A stretch of DNA of 64,000 nt from Candidatus Kryptoniota bacterium (lineage in GTDB: Bacteria > Bacteroidota > Ignavibacteria > Kryptoniales > JAKASW01): positions 62,001 to 126,000 of the forward strand of contig JAHECO010000007.1 in NCBI GenBank assembly GCA_024641705.1. Reading direction: 5' to 3'. A program made the translations under genes and the position numbers. The stretch's first letter is position 1. Every line of letters starts with the position of its first letter. Below are positions 1-7,793 of the stretch, one piece after another. A model generated the notes under the pieces. That model had not been told where the DNA came from. It made no database searches and was given only the letters and a program-made list of their open reading frames with translations.

Positions 1-266
1 ACGGGTTTCCCGGCGAGCGGCCCGATGTTTCCAAGCCCCAGGACTGCGGTGCCGTTGGATAATACCGCGACAAGATTCCCCTTGGATGTGTATTCATAGG
101 CCGCATCCGGATTCTTGTCGATAACCCTGCAAACTTCGGCGACTCCCGGCGTGTACGCCAGGGAGAGGTCGCGTTGCGTCACACAAGGTTTTGTGGGCAC
201 AACTTCAACTTTTCCTCTTCTGCCAGATGAGTGGTATTGAAGAGCATCTTCTACACGGATTTTCAT
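1..266 (-). CDS. malic enzyme, N-terminal part (gene runs off the window)
   Basis: The first 88 codons of a minus-strand gene continue past position 1. The start ATG (266-264) has an AAGGAG Shine-Dalgarno about 6 bases upstream. The peptide carries the malic-enzyme N-terminal signature: [13 protein letters not shown] followed by [20 protein letters not shown] and NIGPLAGKP. In the family this part holds the malate-binding tyrosine (in AYTPGV). The family oxidatively decarboxylates malate to pyruvate, producing NAD(P)H. Family assignment is secure. Cofactor preference and a possible C-terminal phosphotransacetylase-like domain (MaeB type) cannot be judged because the rest is outside the window. 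Confidence 0.9.
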   Translation of the reverse strand, partial: MKIRVEDALQYHSSGRRGKVEVVPTKPCVTQRDLSLAYTPGVAEVCRVIDKNPDAAYEYTSKGNLVAVLSNGTAVLGLGNIGPLAGKP

Positions 267-300
267 TTGATACTCCTTGTTTAGAACTCGTCCAAAGGAC

Positions 301-316
301 CCCGACTTGCGTCGGG
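301..316. repeat. short CCCGAC/GTCGGG palindrome
   Basis: CCCGAC, loop TTGC, GTCGGG forms a perfect 6-bp hairpin in the gap between the malic enzyme start and the next minus-strand gene. The same arms recur in two longer hairpins near tRNA-Gln (28741-28809), so it looks like one copy of a dispersed REP-like palindrome. No T-tract follows on either strand, so it is not an obvious terminator. Confidence 0.4.
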
Positions 317-461
317 ACATGCCCGGACGTCTCGCTTTTGGCGGGGCGCTCGTGAATTGGTTTTTTGTCCTGCAAAAAGTTAGTCAGTAGAAACTGAAAG
401 TTCAAAGCAGACGTTTGAACGCGCGGGGTAGGAAAAGAAGCGGGCTAGGGCGAAAAGAAGA

Positions 462-481
462 GTCCCGCTTTGAGGCGGGAC
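462..481 (-). terminator. rho-independent terminator of the Asp-box protein gene
   Basis: GTCCCGC (462-468) pairs perfectly with GCGGGAC (475-481) around a 6-base loop. Read on the minus strand it lies about 33 bases after the stop codon at 514 and is followed by the T-rich TCTTCTTTTC. Confidence 0.65.
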
Positions 482-513
482 CCTTCAATTCCGGAATTTC
501 TTAAACAGCATGA

Positions 514-3500
514 TCACTTCATGAGAATCATCTTCTTAACCTCGATTATCCCCGGCGCTGTCAAGCGGTAGAAGTAAACGCCGCTCGGAAGTTTACTCGC
601 ATCGAACACCACACTGTGGTAACCTGCCGATTGATCTTCGCTGATCAGGGTCTTTACTTCCCTCCCTAGGACATCATAGACCTGGTTGGTGCTGTCAACA
701 ACTTCAGCAACGGGTCGATTCGCTATTGTTCCAAGAAGTCTTCCTGTATTCTCATCGAAGATCCCAAGAGAGAAAGAGCCATTCGCCTTCTGGAATAACT
801 TGCCTTGCTTGATCGTTCTGACTGAACATTGGAGTCTTAATGTATCGATGTCGATTGAGGCAGCAAAAGGTTGTGTACTCCCATAGTTCAAAATCTCTTG
901 GGGACTAATAACTACCGAATCTGGCGGAGCGCTGACAAATGGAATCAGCGAAACAGTTCCGTCTTCGTAGAGAATCTTCGGTTGTCGCATCTCCACCGAA
1001 ATGCTTGCTCCAGATGCGGCGTCTATGAAATTCAACTCACGCGAGTAATCAAACGCCAACGGAGCCAACTTGTTTAGAGTCTCTGTTCCGATGCTGATGG
1101 TGTAGGGACTTGAAGTTCCTGCCGTCCACAGGTATTTCGCATTACTCGATCCGACAGATAGCTGGGCATAATTGCCGGACGAAACGTATGTCGGGCTACC
1201 CCAAATCCATGAGCCGCCGCTAAGGTAGTAATGAAGTTTCGAGAATCCGCCGCTGGACGAGTTCTGAAAAACCATCCATGCGTTATCGGAAGTAACACCT
1301 GTAATTGACGGATTATTTGCAGATTGGTATTGGATCACTGTATACTGGCTCCCGAAGTTCCCCGATGACCCTTTTCTGTAGACGAGCACAGGTGTTGGGG
1401 GTGCCATCAGAGTAGCTTCCCAGGCAACATGAGCAGTGGTGTATGAACTCGTTGACGCGGCAAGACAGGGGTCCTTATGTTCCCGATAGCTGGTCGGCAA
1501 AACACTCGAAAGGTCGGTGGCGCCGGACCATGAATTCGATTCAAAAGAAAAATATCTATAATACAGGCACGAATAATATCCGACGCTGCTCGAGTAAGCC
1601 AGGTTGGATTTGTCTGTGGGCGGGCTGAAAACCGGATAGAAGGCTGTCGAAGGGGCGTTGTAATTGCCATCTGTATTGGGCACCGTGGTTGGGCCGCTCC
1701 ATGATGCCATATTACTTGTAGAATAAACATATCTCAACCCGGAGGATGTCCTGTACACGACGACCGCCGATCCGGTGTTCATATTTGCTGAGACAGAAGG
1801 CAGGGGACCGGGACTGGCGCATGGGAAATTCGACTGAATAGTTGAAATTCCACTCCAATTACTGCCGCCACTTGTGCTCCTGGAACACACGACGTTGTAA
1901 TTTGAACCATTAGTCTGCTGCCATGCAGCGATGACAGTTGGACCGGGGCCAACCGTAATGCATGGGGCGAGACTTGTCGCCGTGCCGTCGCTGAGTCGTG
2001 TCGTCACGTTCCATGTTGCACCGTTGTCCGTAGAATTGCGATAGAATATCTCTCCTCCGGTTATCGTTCCGCTTGCAAAGACCTCGTGCAGCTTGCCGGA
2101 CGGTTCTCTGTAACACTTCCGCTGACCGTTGAAAGCTGTCGACTGGCTAGAGAAGGATTTGTTATCGTAGGCAAGCCGAAGGCCGCTGTTGTAAATTCCA
2201 TCGTAAATATTGACATCAGAACCCGACCTGAAATCCATCCATATTGGCCACACAGTCCGATTCGGAATTGATGTAGCGCCGATGTAATCGCTTGTCCAAC
2301 TCCCAATGCTTGGATTTCCGCTGCTTGATGTCACCTTAATGTCTGAGCCGTAAAAAGACTGACCGTTGTTGTAAGATTCAGCTTCGTACACGTCTGCCGA
2401 TGTAGATGTACCCTGGTAATAGTCGAGAGAAAGAACACCCGATGAGTTGACAGTCAGCCAGGGCATGAATTGCAGTCCAGATGTAGTCTGTGTAGCAGTT
2501 GCAGGTGAGCTCCAAGATCCTCCCTTGTCCGTGGAACGGGTAGAGTAAATGTTGTAATCGCCGTTGTCATATTGGGTATAAGCGACATAAACATTTCCCG
2601 AAGATGGGTCAACCGCAACTGTTGGGATTGTGGAAACTCTGAGCGCCCCCACAAGATTCCAGCCAAAAACGACGGTGGTGTTTGCAACGGCGGAGGGTTG
2701 AGTGAAGGTACTGCCACCATCGGTGGACTTGACTATTTTTATTGTCCCTGAACTCCCGGTCCCCCCAGTGGTTGAGAGGAAAGTGACGTAAACCGTGCCG
2801 TCTGGGCCGACTGCCGGGGTCGCAAACTGGACAGTTGTACCGCTCACCGAACCCGGGCTCTCAGTTACTCTGAGTGACGAATAGTGAGCCGCTGCCCCAG
2901 GAATATTGGAGTAAGATTGGAAGGTATTCGGGGCTGACCATGTGGAACCTTGATTCGTTGAGTAAGCAAACCTAATCGCGCTTCCTGAAGTAAAGTCCGT
3001 CCATGCGACATAAAGCCTCCCATCATAAGATCCGCCGGTATTGTCAACAGCCATATATGGTTTGTCTTCATTGGTCAATCCGGTACTGACCTGACTGGCG
3101 GTCCAAGGCGGACCGTTGTTAGTCGTCTTTGAGATATAAATAATCGTGGGGCTCACGCCGCTTGTTGTTGCGATGTACGTATAATAGGCGTTGCCGTATC
3201 TGTCAAATGCACACGACGGATCGACACCGTAATGAAGTGCGGTCGAAGAAGAATCAATTACACCGACAGACCAGCTATTCCCTCCGTCGGTTGAAAATGC
3301 GAATCCCGGTTTCGAATATGTGCCGTTGTTGAAGTCATTCCAAGTGGCCATCAGGTGATTAGAGTTATTCGGATCAACACTAATCGCGGTCTCACTTTGG
3401 TCACCTGAATATGTATCGACCGGTATGTTTGTTGGCTGGTACTGCTGCGAGTAAGCTCCAATAGAGAGCAACGCAATAGCAACCATCGGTGCAAAAATGT

Positions 3501-3516
3501 GTTTTAGCGTATTCAT
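514..3516 (-). CDS. secreted Asp-box (BNR/sialidase-like) beta-propeller protein with T9SS sorting domain
   Basis: A 1000-aa protein exported by a signal peptide (residues 1-24, ending AYSQQ). The body carries repeated Asp-box motifs of the S-x-D-x-G-x-x-W type (FSTDGGNSWS near 75-83, then KSTDGGSTF, RSTDKGGSW, NSTDNGATW), typical of sialidase-like beta-propellers. The last ~60 residues contain VYDVLGREV, FDASKLPSGVYFYR and VKKMILMK, a T9SS C-terminal sorting domain, so it is probably surface-anchored or released. Whether it is an enzyme is unknown; Asp-boxes are structural and I see no sialidase active-site set. The start ATG has AAAGGAG about 6 bases upstream. Base composition is visibly AT-richer than the lon-dnaX region. 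Confidence 0.8.
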   Translation of the reverse strand: MNTLKHIFAPMVAIALLSIGAYSQQYQPTNIPVDTYSGDQSETAISVDPNNSNHLMATWNDFNNGTYSKPGFAFSTDGGNSWSVGVIDSSSTALHYGVDPSCAFDRYGNAYYTYIATTSGVSPTIIYISKTTNNGPPWTASQVSTGLTNEDKPYMAVDNTGGSYDGRLYVAWTDFTSGSAIRFAYSTNQGSTWSAPNTFQSYSNIPGAAAHYSSLRVTESPGSVSGTTVQFATPAVGPDGTVYVTFLSTTGGTGSSGTIKIVKSTDGGSTFTQPSAVANTTVVFGWNLVGALRVSTIPTVAVDPSSGNVYVAYTQYDNGDYNIYSTRSTDKGGSWSSPATATQTTSGLQFMPWLTVNSSGVLSLDYYQGTSTSADVYEAESYNNGQSFYGSDIKVTSSSGNPSIGSWTSDYIGATSIPNRTVWPIWMDFRSGSDVNIYDGIYNSGLRLAYDNKSFSSQSTAFNGQRKCYREPSGKLHEVFASGTITGGEIFYRNSTDNGATWNVTTRLSDGTATSLAPCITVGPGPTVIAAWQQTNGSNYNVVCSRSTSGGSNWSGISTIQSNFPCASPGPLPSVSANMNTGSAVVVYRTSSGLRYVYSTSNMASWSGPTTVPNTDGNYNAPSTAFYPVFSPPTDKSNLAYSSSVGYYSCLYYRYFSFESNSWSGATDLSSVLPTSYREHKDPCLAASTSSYTTAHVAWEATLMAPPTPVLVYRKGSSGNFGSQYTVIQYQSANNPSITGVTSDNAWMVFQNSSSGGFSKLHYYLSGGSWIWGSPTYVSSGNYAQLSVGSSNAKYLWTAGTSSPYTISIGTETLNKLAPLAFDYSRELNFIDAASGASISVEMRQPKILYEDGTVSLIPFVSAPPDSVVISPQEILNYGSTQPFAASIDIDTLRLQCSVRTIKQGKLFQKANGSFSLGIFDENTGRLLGTIANRPVAEVVDSTNQVYDVLGREVKTLISEDQSAGYHSVVFDASKLPSGVYFYRLTAPGIIEVKKMILMK

Positions 3517-3578
3517 TTTGCTGCTCCTTTGTGTTTTTAGTTTTGAAAGTCATTTTGTTTATCGCTATTTTCAAATAG

Positions 3579-3600
3579 AGAAAGCCCTCCAAGGCTTTCT
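3579..3600 (-). terminator. stem-loop downstream of the LVIVD-repeat gene
   Basis: AGAAAGCC (3579-3586) pairs with GGCTTTCT (3593-3600), an 8-bp stem with a 6-base loop, about 100 bases beyond the stop of the minus-strand gene ending at 3698. The run after it on the minus strand is only moderately T-rich, so termination is likely but not certain. Confidence 0.4.
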
Positions 3601-3697
3601 GCCTTCGGTTCAATGTTGGCATGTTGATCCCTTTGCGTGGAAGTCTCGAGGGCTTCTCTGTTTATAACGGGTGGAGGGCGTTCTTCACATGCAAAGT

Positions 3698-5980
3698 TCA
3701 TTTCAACAACTCCATCTTTTTCGTGGAAACAAATCTCTTACCGTCGGTGCCGACGGCTTCAATTCTGTAGAAGTAAACTCCGCTGGAAAATTTCGAGGCG
3801 TCAAACGGAACAACGTAGTTTCCCGCTTGCTGAACGCCGTTAACAACAGTTGTTACTTCTCTTCCTAGGATATCGTAGACCTTTAGTATCACACGGCTCA
3901 AAGTCAAGAGGCGATACTTAATCAACGTGCTCAGATTAAATGGATTTGGAAAATTCTGGAATAATTCAAAACTCTTCGACACTATAGGTTGTTCTCCGAC
4001 AACCGCGTCGAGTGTGTTCTTCAACACCAGCACTCCTTGGTCAGCTATCCCCAGTAAAACTACACCGTTCGATACGGCGACCGGACCGAATGCATAAATG
4101 TCAAGACTATCTGCGTTCTCCAAATCCACAATCCTCCCGCTGTCGGGGTTCGAGATGTCCAAGATAATAAAGTCCTGATTGTTTGATAGGTAAGCAAAAT
4201 TCTTGTTGACCCCGATCTCGGCGTTGCCTAATGAACCACCAGGAACGCTCAAACTGTATCTCTTTGTTGGACTAAGCGGATCATTAATTTCATATTCGGA
4301 GAATATTGCGACATCGGTCACCAGTAGCTTGTTATCCGCTATGCACAGTCCCCTTAGCGGGTTAATCCTGACAAATCCACTTTCTCTTAACTCCGCTGGA
4401 TAAGAGATGTCAAAAATCTGGATGCCTGTATCCGAATTAGCGACGTAAAGATAATGATCATATTGGGAGATAGCGATGGGATTACTTCTGGTAGGATAAA
4501 CTCCACTGATTTGCGGTCGAGACGGATCTGTTACGTCAATTGCGTATAGTTTATCTGAACTCCTTGCGGTATATAACGTTGAGCCAGAGAGTCTCATACA
4601 TCCAGAAGCCGTGTCTGGAAACTCGAGCCTTCCGATGAGCTTAGGGGTTGCCAAAGTGGAGACGTCAAGAATCAAGAGGTTCCTGTCACACAGGAGATAT
4701 GCCTTGTTGTTTGCTGCGGAAACGTCTCTTACAGCTTCGTCTGGGGTATATTGCCCAAGTATTTGAGGTAATGACGGATTCGAGTAGTCAAGAATTTTCA
4801 GTCCGGCAGAGAGCTCCGCAAGAAAGGCGTGATTTGAAGAATCCGTTGATATCTTTACTGCCTCCAACGCAGTCGAAAAAAAAGTTTCGGACATTAATGA
4901 TGGAAGCTTGCCGATATTAACGATCCACAGACCCTTCTCAGTTGCAAGGTAAGCGTTAGTTGAAGTGATACTCTGGTTCATCGGTAAGGCTTTTATGGAA
5001 TCCCCGCTCTGAGAATCATAATAGCCATATATGTCTGCTATCATGTGGATATTTCCTGTATCGGCAACATCGACCACCGCAAACCCTGCATCACGAACCG
5101 ATAAATAAGCGATCGTATCCACTACAGAGATAGCGGCAGGAGGTTGATTGAAGTTCAAGCCGGTAACGTACCGCGGATTGTAAGAGTCACTTATATCGTA
5201 GATTTGGAAACGCGGAATGGCGGTGGTTCCCAAATAGAGATATTTTCCCTGCACAGCAAGCGCGAAACCAGGATCGCCGTAAAAAAGATGACTTACACTG
5301 ACCGGCTTCGTAGGGTCAGAAACGTCAAAGACATCTAATGTGAGTCCATCATAATTTACGGCGTACAGGTATTTGCCCGATATCACTATCGAGGTGGCCA
5401 ACTTGCCGCTCAGGATAATGCTCGCTGGCGGATTCACTACCTTTGGCTGCAAAGGATCTGACACGTCTATTATGAAAACAATTCCAGAGAAATTTCCCAC
5501 GTAAGCATAACTTCCTTGTACGGTTATGGTCATCAAAGGAACCGAAGAGGGCAGAAATGTGCTCACCAAGGTGGGGGATGTCGGGTTGGAGATATCAATG
5601 ATACGAAATGGGGACAAAGTGTAAGCGTAATTTCCTGAAATCACCACCCTTGTTATCGGGCCATGTGTAAGCAATTGCCCGACTGGCTGAGGGCTGTTTG
5701 GGGTGCTTGTGTCGAGAACTTGAAGCAGAGCGCCATTACCGATGAAAGCATAGTTACCTTTGACAGCGACGGTGTAACATGGTCCCCAACCCCATTGACC
5801 GACTTTGGTCAGGACAGAGTTGGAATCCATTGATCCGGAGATGCTTTTGCGCCACACTTCGTGCTTATACTGGTCCATCATGGCATAGTAGGATTGAGCA
5901 AGAACAGTCGGTGCAGCCAGCACACTTGCAATAAAAACCGCACATAGCGCGACTTTTCTTGCCTTGACTTCATAACTCAT
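3698..5980 (-). CDS. secreted LVIVD-type beta-propeller protein with T9SS sorting domain
   Basis: About 760 aa. A TTG-led longer frame exists, but AAAGGTG sits 8 bases before the ATG at 5980, so that start is preferred (MSYEVKARK...). A signal peptide follows (CAVFIASVLAAPTVLA). The body is a chain of ~45-residue repeats of the form 'VxGNYAYxxxxxFxIIDISNPxxP', the LVIVD-type repeat expected to fold as a beta-propeller. The C-terminus has NFPNPFN, VYDILGREV, FSSGVYFYR and KKMELLK, a T9SS sorting domain. Function is unknown; such proteins are surface or adhesion-like. The gene shares orientation, secretion route and AT-rich composition with its neighbours at 514 and 6518. Confidence 0.78.
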   Translation of the reverse strand: MSYEVKARKVALCAVFIASVLAAPTVLAQSYYAMMDQYKHEVWRKSISGSMDSNSVLTKVGQWGWGPCYTVAVKGNYAFIGNGALLQVLDTSTPNSPQPVGQLLTHGPITRVVISGNYAYTLSPFRIIDISNPTSPTLVSTFLPSSVPLMTITVQGSYAYVGNFSGIVFIIDVSDPLQPKVVNPPASIILSGKLATSIVISGKYLYAVNYDGLTLDVFDVSDPTKPVSVSHLFYGDPGFALAVQGKYLYLGTTAIPRFQIYDISDSYNPRYVTGLNFNQPPAAISVVDTIAYLSVRDAGFAVVDVADTGNIHMIADIYGYYDSQSGDSIKALPMNQSITSTNAYLATEKGLWIVNIGKLPSLMSETFFSTALEAVKISTDSSNHAFLAELSAGLKILDYSNPSLPQILGQYTPDEAVRDVSAANNKAYLLCDRNLLILDVSTLATPKLIGRLEFPDTASGCMRLSGSTLYTARSSDKLYAIDVTDPSRPQISGVYPTRSNPIAISQYDHYLYVANSDTGIQIFDISYPAELRESGFVRINPLRGLCIADNKLLVTDVAIFSEYEINDPLSPTKRYSLSVPGGSLGNAEIGVNKNFAYLSNNQDFIILDISNPDSGRIVDLENADSLDIYAFGPVAVSNGVVLLGIADQGVLVLKNTLDAVVGEQPIVSKSFELFQNFPNPFNLSTLIKYRLLTLSRVILKVYDILGREVTTVVNGVQQAGNYVVPFDASKFSSGVYFYRIEAVGTDGKRFVSTKKMELLK

Positions 5981-6016
5981 TATTTTTTCACCTTTCAATT
6001 TGGTTCCCTAGTTCGA

Positions 6017-6481
6017 CTAACTTGCGTTGGCAGCCCAGATAAATTTGTAATGTGTCCATGTCGGGAAACAGGCGTTTGGTCCAGACGCCGGATTAAAGCC
6101 CAATGTGTCGAGCAACGTGTCGGGATGCTCAAGTCTTACAAAGACATAATTGAAAGTGTTAAAGGAAATGTAACAAACCGGACCCGATGCAGGAAACCAC
6201 ATGTCTTCAATCTTGAATTGACTTTCTGCAAACCAATTTGCAAGACTATCGGCACGGGTAGGAGACAGCGCGAGCCCCCATTTTACTTCTACATTCAAGT
6301 AAAGACTTCCCGAGTCAGATTGTGTTTGAAACTGATTGTACGTTACTGTATCAACCTGAATTGTTGCCTTTTGAATTGCACTAGATCCTGCTGTAGGACT
6401 CTGACAAGATTCAAGCTGGATTGCAGAAGTGACCATAATAACAGCCGCTTCACATGCGATACGTAGTTTTGTCTTTCTCAT
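6017..6481 (-). CDS. small exported protein, possible lipoprotein, unknown function
   Basis: About 154 aa starting MRKTKLRIACEAAV. An upstream in-frame ATG (6508) exists, but AAAGGAAG lies ~10 bases before the ATG at 6481. The N-terminus is positively charged, then hydrophobic, then LESCQSPT, which could be a weak lipobox (Cys near 26). The remainder is a soluble, Asp/Ser-rich domain that I do not recognise. It ends 36 bases before the start of the LVIVD-type gene on the same strand, so the two are probably co-transcribed. Confidence 0.6.
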   Translation of the reverse strand: MRKTKLRIACEAAVIMVTSAIQLESCQSPTAGSSAIQKATIQVDTVTYNQFQTQSDSGSLYLNVEVKWGLALSPTRADSLANWFAESQFKIEDMWFPASGPVCYISFNTFNYVFVRLEHPDTLLDTLGFNPASGPNACFPTWTHYKFIWAANAS

Positions 6482-6517
6482 AGAATCGCGACTTCCTTTC
6501 AAAGACATTACTTTTCT

Positions 6518-6817
6518 TTATCTTATTAGGACCATTTTCTTTGTTTCAACAAAATCTCCAGAAATCAGTCGATAAAAATAAACTCCGCTTGATAATCGCG
6601 AACCATCAAACTGGAATGTGTAGCTTCCAGATTGTCTCCAGCGATCAACGAGCACTTCTATTTGTCGTCCAAGTATGTCGTACACCGATATTTCGACTTG
6701 AGAATATCTTGGTACATCATACATGATATTGGTAGAAGGATTGAAAGGATTTGGAAAATTCTGGGCCAGCGAGGAGTCTGCTACGGGCCGAAAGGGTTGA
6801 CCAATACCCGCAATCAT
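6518..6817 (-). CDS. orphan T9SS C-terminal sorting domain, probably a gene remnant
   Basis: About 99 aa that is almost nothing but a sorting domain: AQNFPNPFNPSTNI, VYDILGRQIEVLV, SRLSSGVYFYRL, ETKKMVLIR. It has no signal peptide or cargo domain. AAGGAG lies 8 bases before the ATG at 6817, so translation is possible. A stand-alone sorting domain without a signal peptide could not be exported, so this is more likely the 3' end of a deleted surface-protein gene. The preceding ~250 bases show no recognisable N-terminal part. Confidence 0.5.
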   Translation of the reverse strand: MIAGIGQPFRPVADSSLAQNFPNPFNPSTNIMYDVPRYSQVEISVYDILGRQIEVLVDRWRQSGSYTFQFDGSRLSSGVYFYRLISGDFVETKKMVLIR

Positions 6818-7009
6818 TTCCATCACTCCTTCTGTTGAGTTCCGGGAACAGCTGGCGACAGCAGACGATGGCTCACGATTAGCACCCTGTCGGTAGGAAA
6901 CTTGGCGTTATTCTGCCGCTTGCCATTCCCAACCGGGCTTCTCTTAAAACGCGGTAACCTACCGCGAAGCATCGACGGAAGTAATTTAGGGAGCCCGTTT
7001 ATCCCGCGC

Positions 7010-7029
7010 AATCAGTGGATCCACTGATT
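7010..7029. repeat. perfect 20-bp palindrome
   Basis: AATCAGTGGATCCACTGATT reads identically on both strands, with no loop. It lies 44 bases past the end of the LuxR-type gene and about 190 bases upstream of the orphan sorting-domain gene. There is no T-tract, so it does not look like a terminator. A perfect dyad of this size fits a binding site for a dimeric regulator, possibly the adjacent LuxR-type protein. The rest of the 6818-7073 gap shows nothing else. Confidence 0.45.
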
Positions 7030-7073
7030 CTGCATTTTGGTTCTGATTCCCGCTCGGCATGCAGAAAAATCGG

Positions 7074-7334
7074 TCAGCAGAACACGTTCGTCAAGCCTGG
7101 CGGCAAGTGAGGGCAAAGCCACTTTGCAACCGCCTGAGCCTCAGTCTTCGCTTTAAGCTTGCGGTACACACTTGTCAGATGCGTGTTCACAGTATGAACA
7201 CTGATATTTAGATTGTCCGCAATCTCTTCACGTGTCATCCCCTTCGCAACAAACTCAAGGATTTTCATTTCCTTAGCTGTTAGTCCATGCTCGTCCCGGC
7301 GGAGCATGCTCGTCCCATCCGATTGCGATTTCAT
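7074..7334 (-). CDS. orphan LuxR/GerE-type DNA-binding protein
   Basis: 86 aa starting MKSQSDGTS. AAGGAG lies 9 bases upstream of the ATG at 7334, so a longer frame beginning at 7358 is rejected. Nearly the whole protein is a LuxR-type helix-turn-helix: LTAKEMKILEFVAKGMTREEIADNLNISVHTVNTHLTSVYRKL. It lacks the receiver or ligand-binding domain of full regulators and so resembles GerE-like stand-alone domains. It heads the minus-strand run of secreted-protein genes and could regulate them. It could also be the tail of a truncated response regulator, but its own good ribosome-binding site argues against that. Confidence 0.8.
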   Translation of the reverse strand: MKSQSDGTSMLRRDEHGLTAKEMKILEFVAKGMTREEIADNLNISVHTVNTHLTSVYRKLKAKTEAQAVAKWLCPHLPPGLTNVFC

Positions 7335-7717
7335 AAGACCTCTCCTTACCCTTCTCACTTTTGGAACGATTAATCTTCATTTCCCATTCATCAAAAGCAG
7401 CTATTCGTGATGTGATGTGAAGTCCCGCTGACATGGAACCTTAGGGAGTCTTAGCTAAAAAGTCAAGCCGGTTTGGAGGTGTTGAAAAGGCACGTTGACG
7501 GGACAGCGTTCCCTCAACCTCTTAGCAGAATCACGCTTTCTGGTTCCGGGCGGTCTGCCAGCTTCTTTCCCGGAACACAACGAAAACTTTCGGTATGTCC
7601 TATTTTCTCGCCTGCTCTTCGGGGGACAACATTTTTCCTCGACCGTGAAATCAAACAGGTAACATTCGGAACAAACAACCTTGCAACGGAGCCGCGTCTC
7701 TTCGATCTGAGCTATCC

Positions 7718-7746
7718 TTGTTTAACCCTATATACTCTGCTATATT
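7718..7746 (+). promoter_or_regulatory. candidate sigma-70-type promoter of lon
   Basis: TTGTTT (7718-7723), a 17-base spacer and TATATT (7741-7746) lie about 47 bases before the proposed TTG start of lon. This is the only good -35/-10 pair I find in the 459-base gap between the LuxR-type gene and lon. The rest of the gap stays open in the lon frame but encodes nothing recognisable, and no CIRCE-like heat-shock operator is visible. Confidence 0.45.
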
Positions 7747-7793
7747 TTTTCTGGATTAATCCCAGTTATTTTTCTCATCAGCCGGAGACAGTT

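Noticed and set aside
6823-7011. 62-codon minus-strand frame upstream of the orphan sorting domain
   Set aside because: No protein-like pattern, different frame from the sorting domain, no ribosome-binding site identified.
7473-7793. 107-codon N-terminal extension of Lon
   Set aside because: The frame is open, but it has no Lon similarity, and a TTG with well-spaced GGAG at 7794 gives the normal Lon length.
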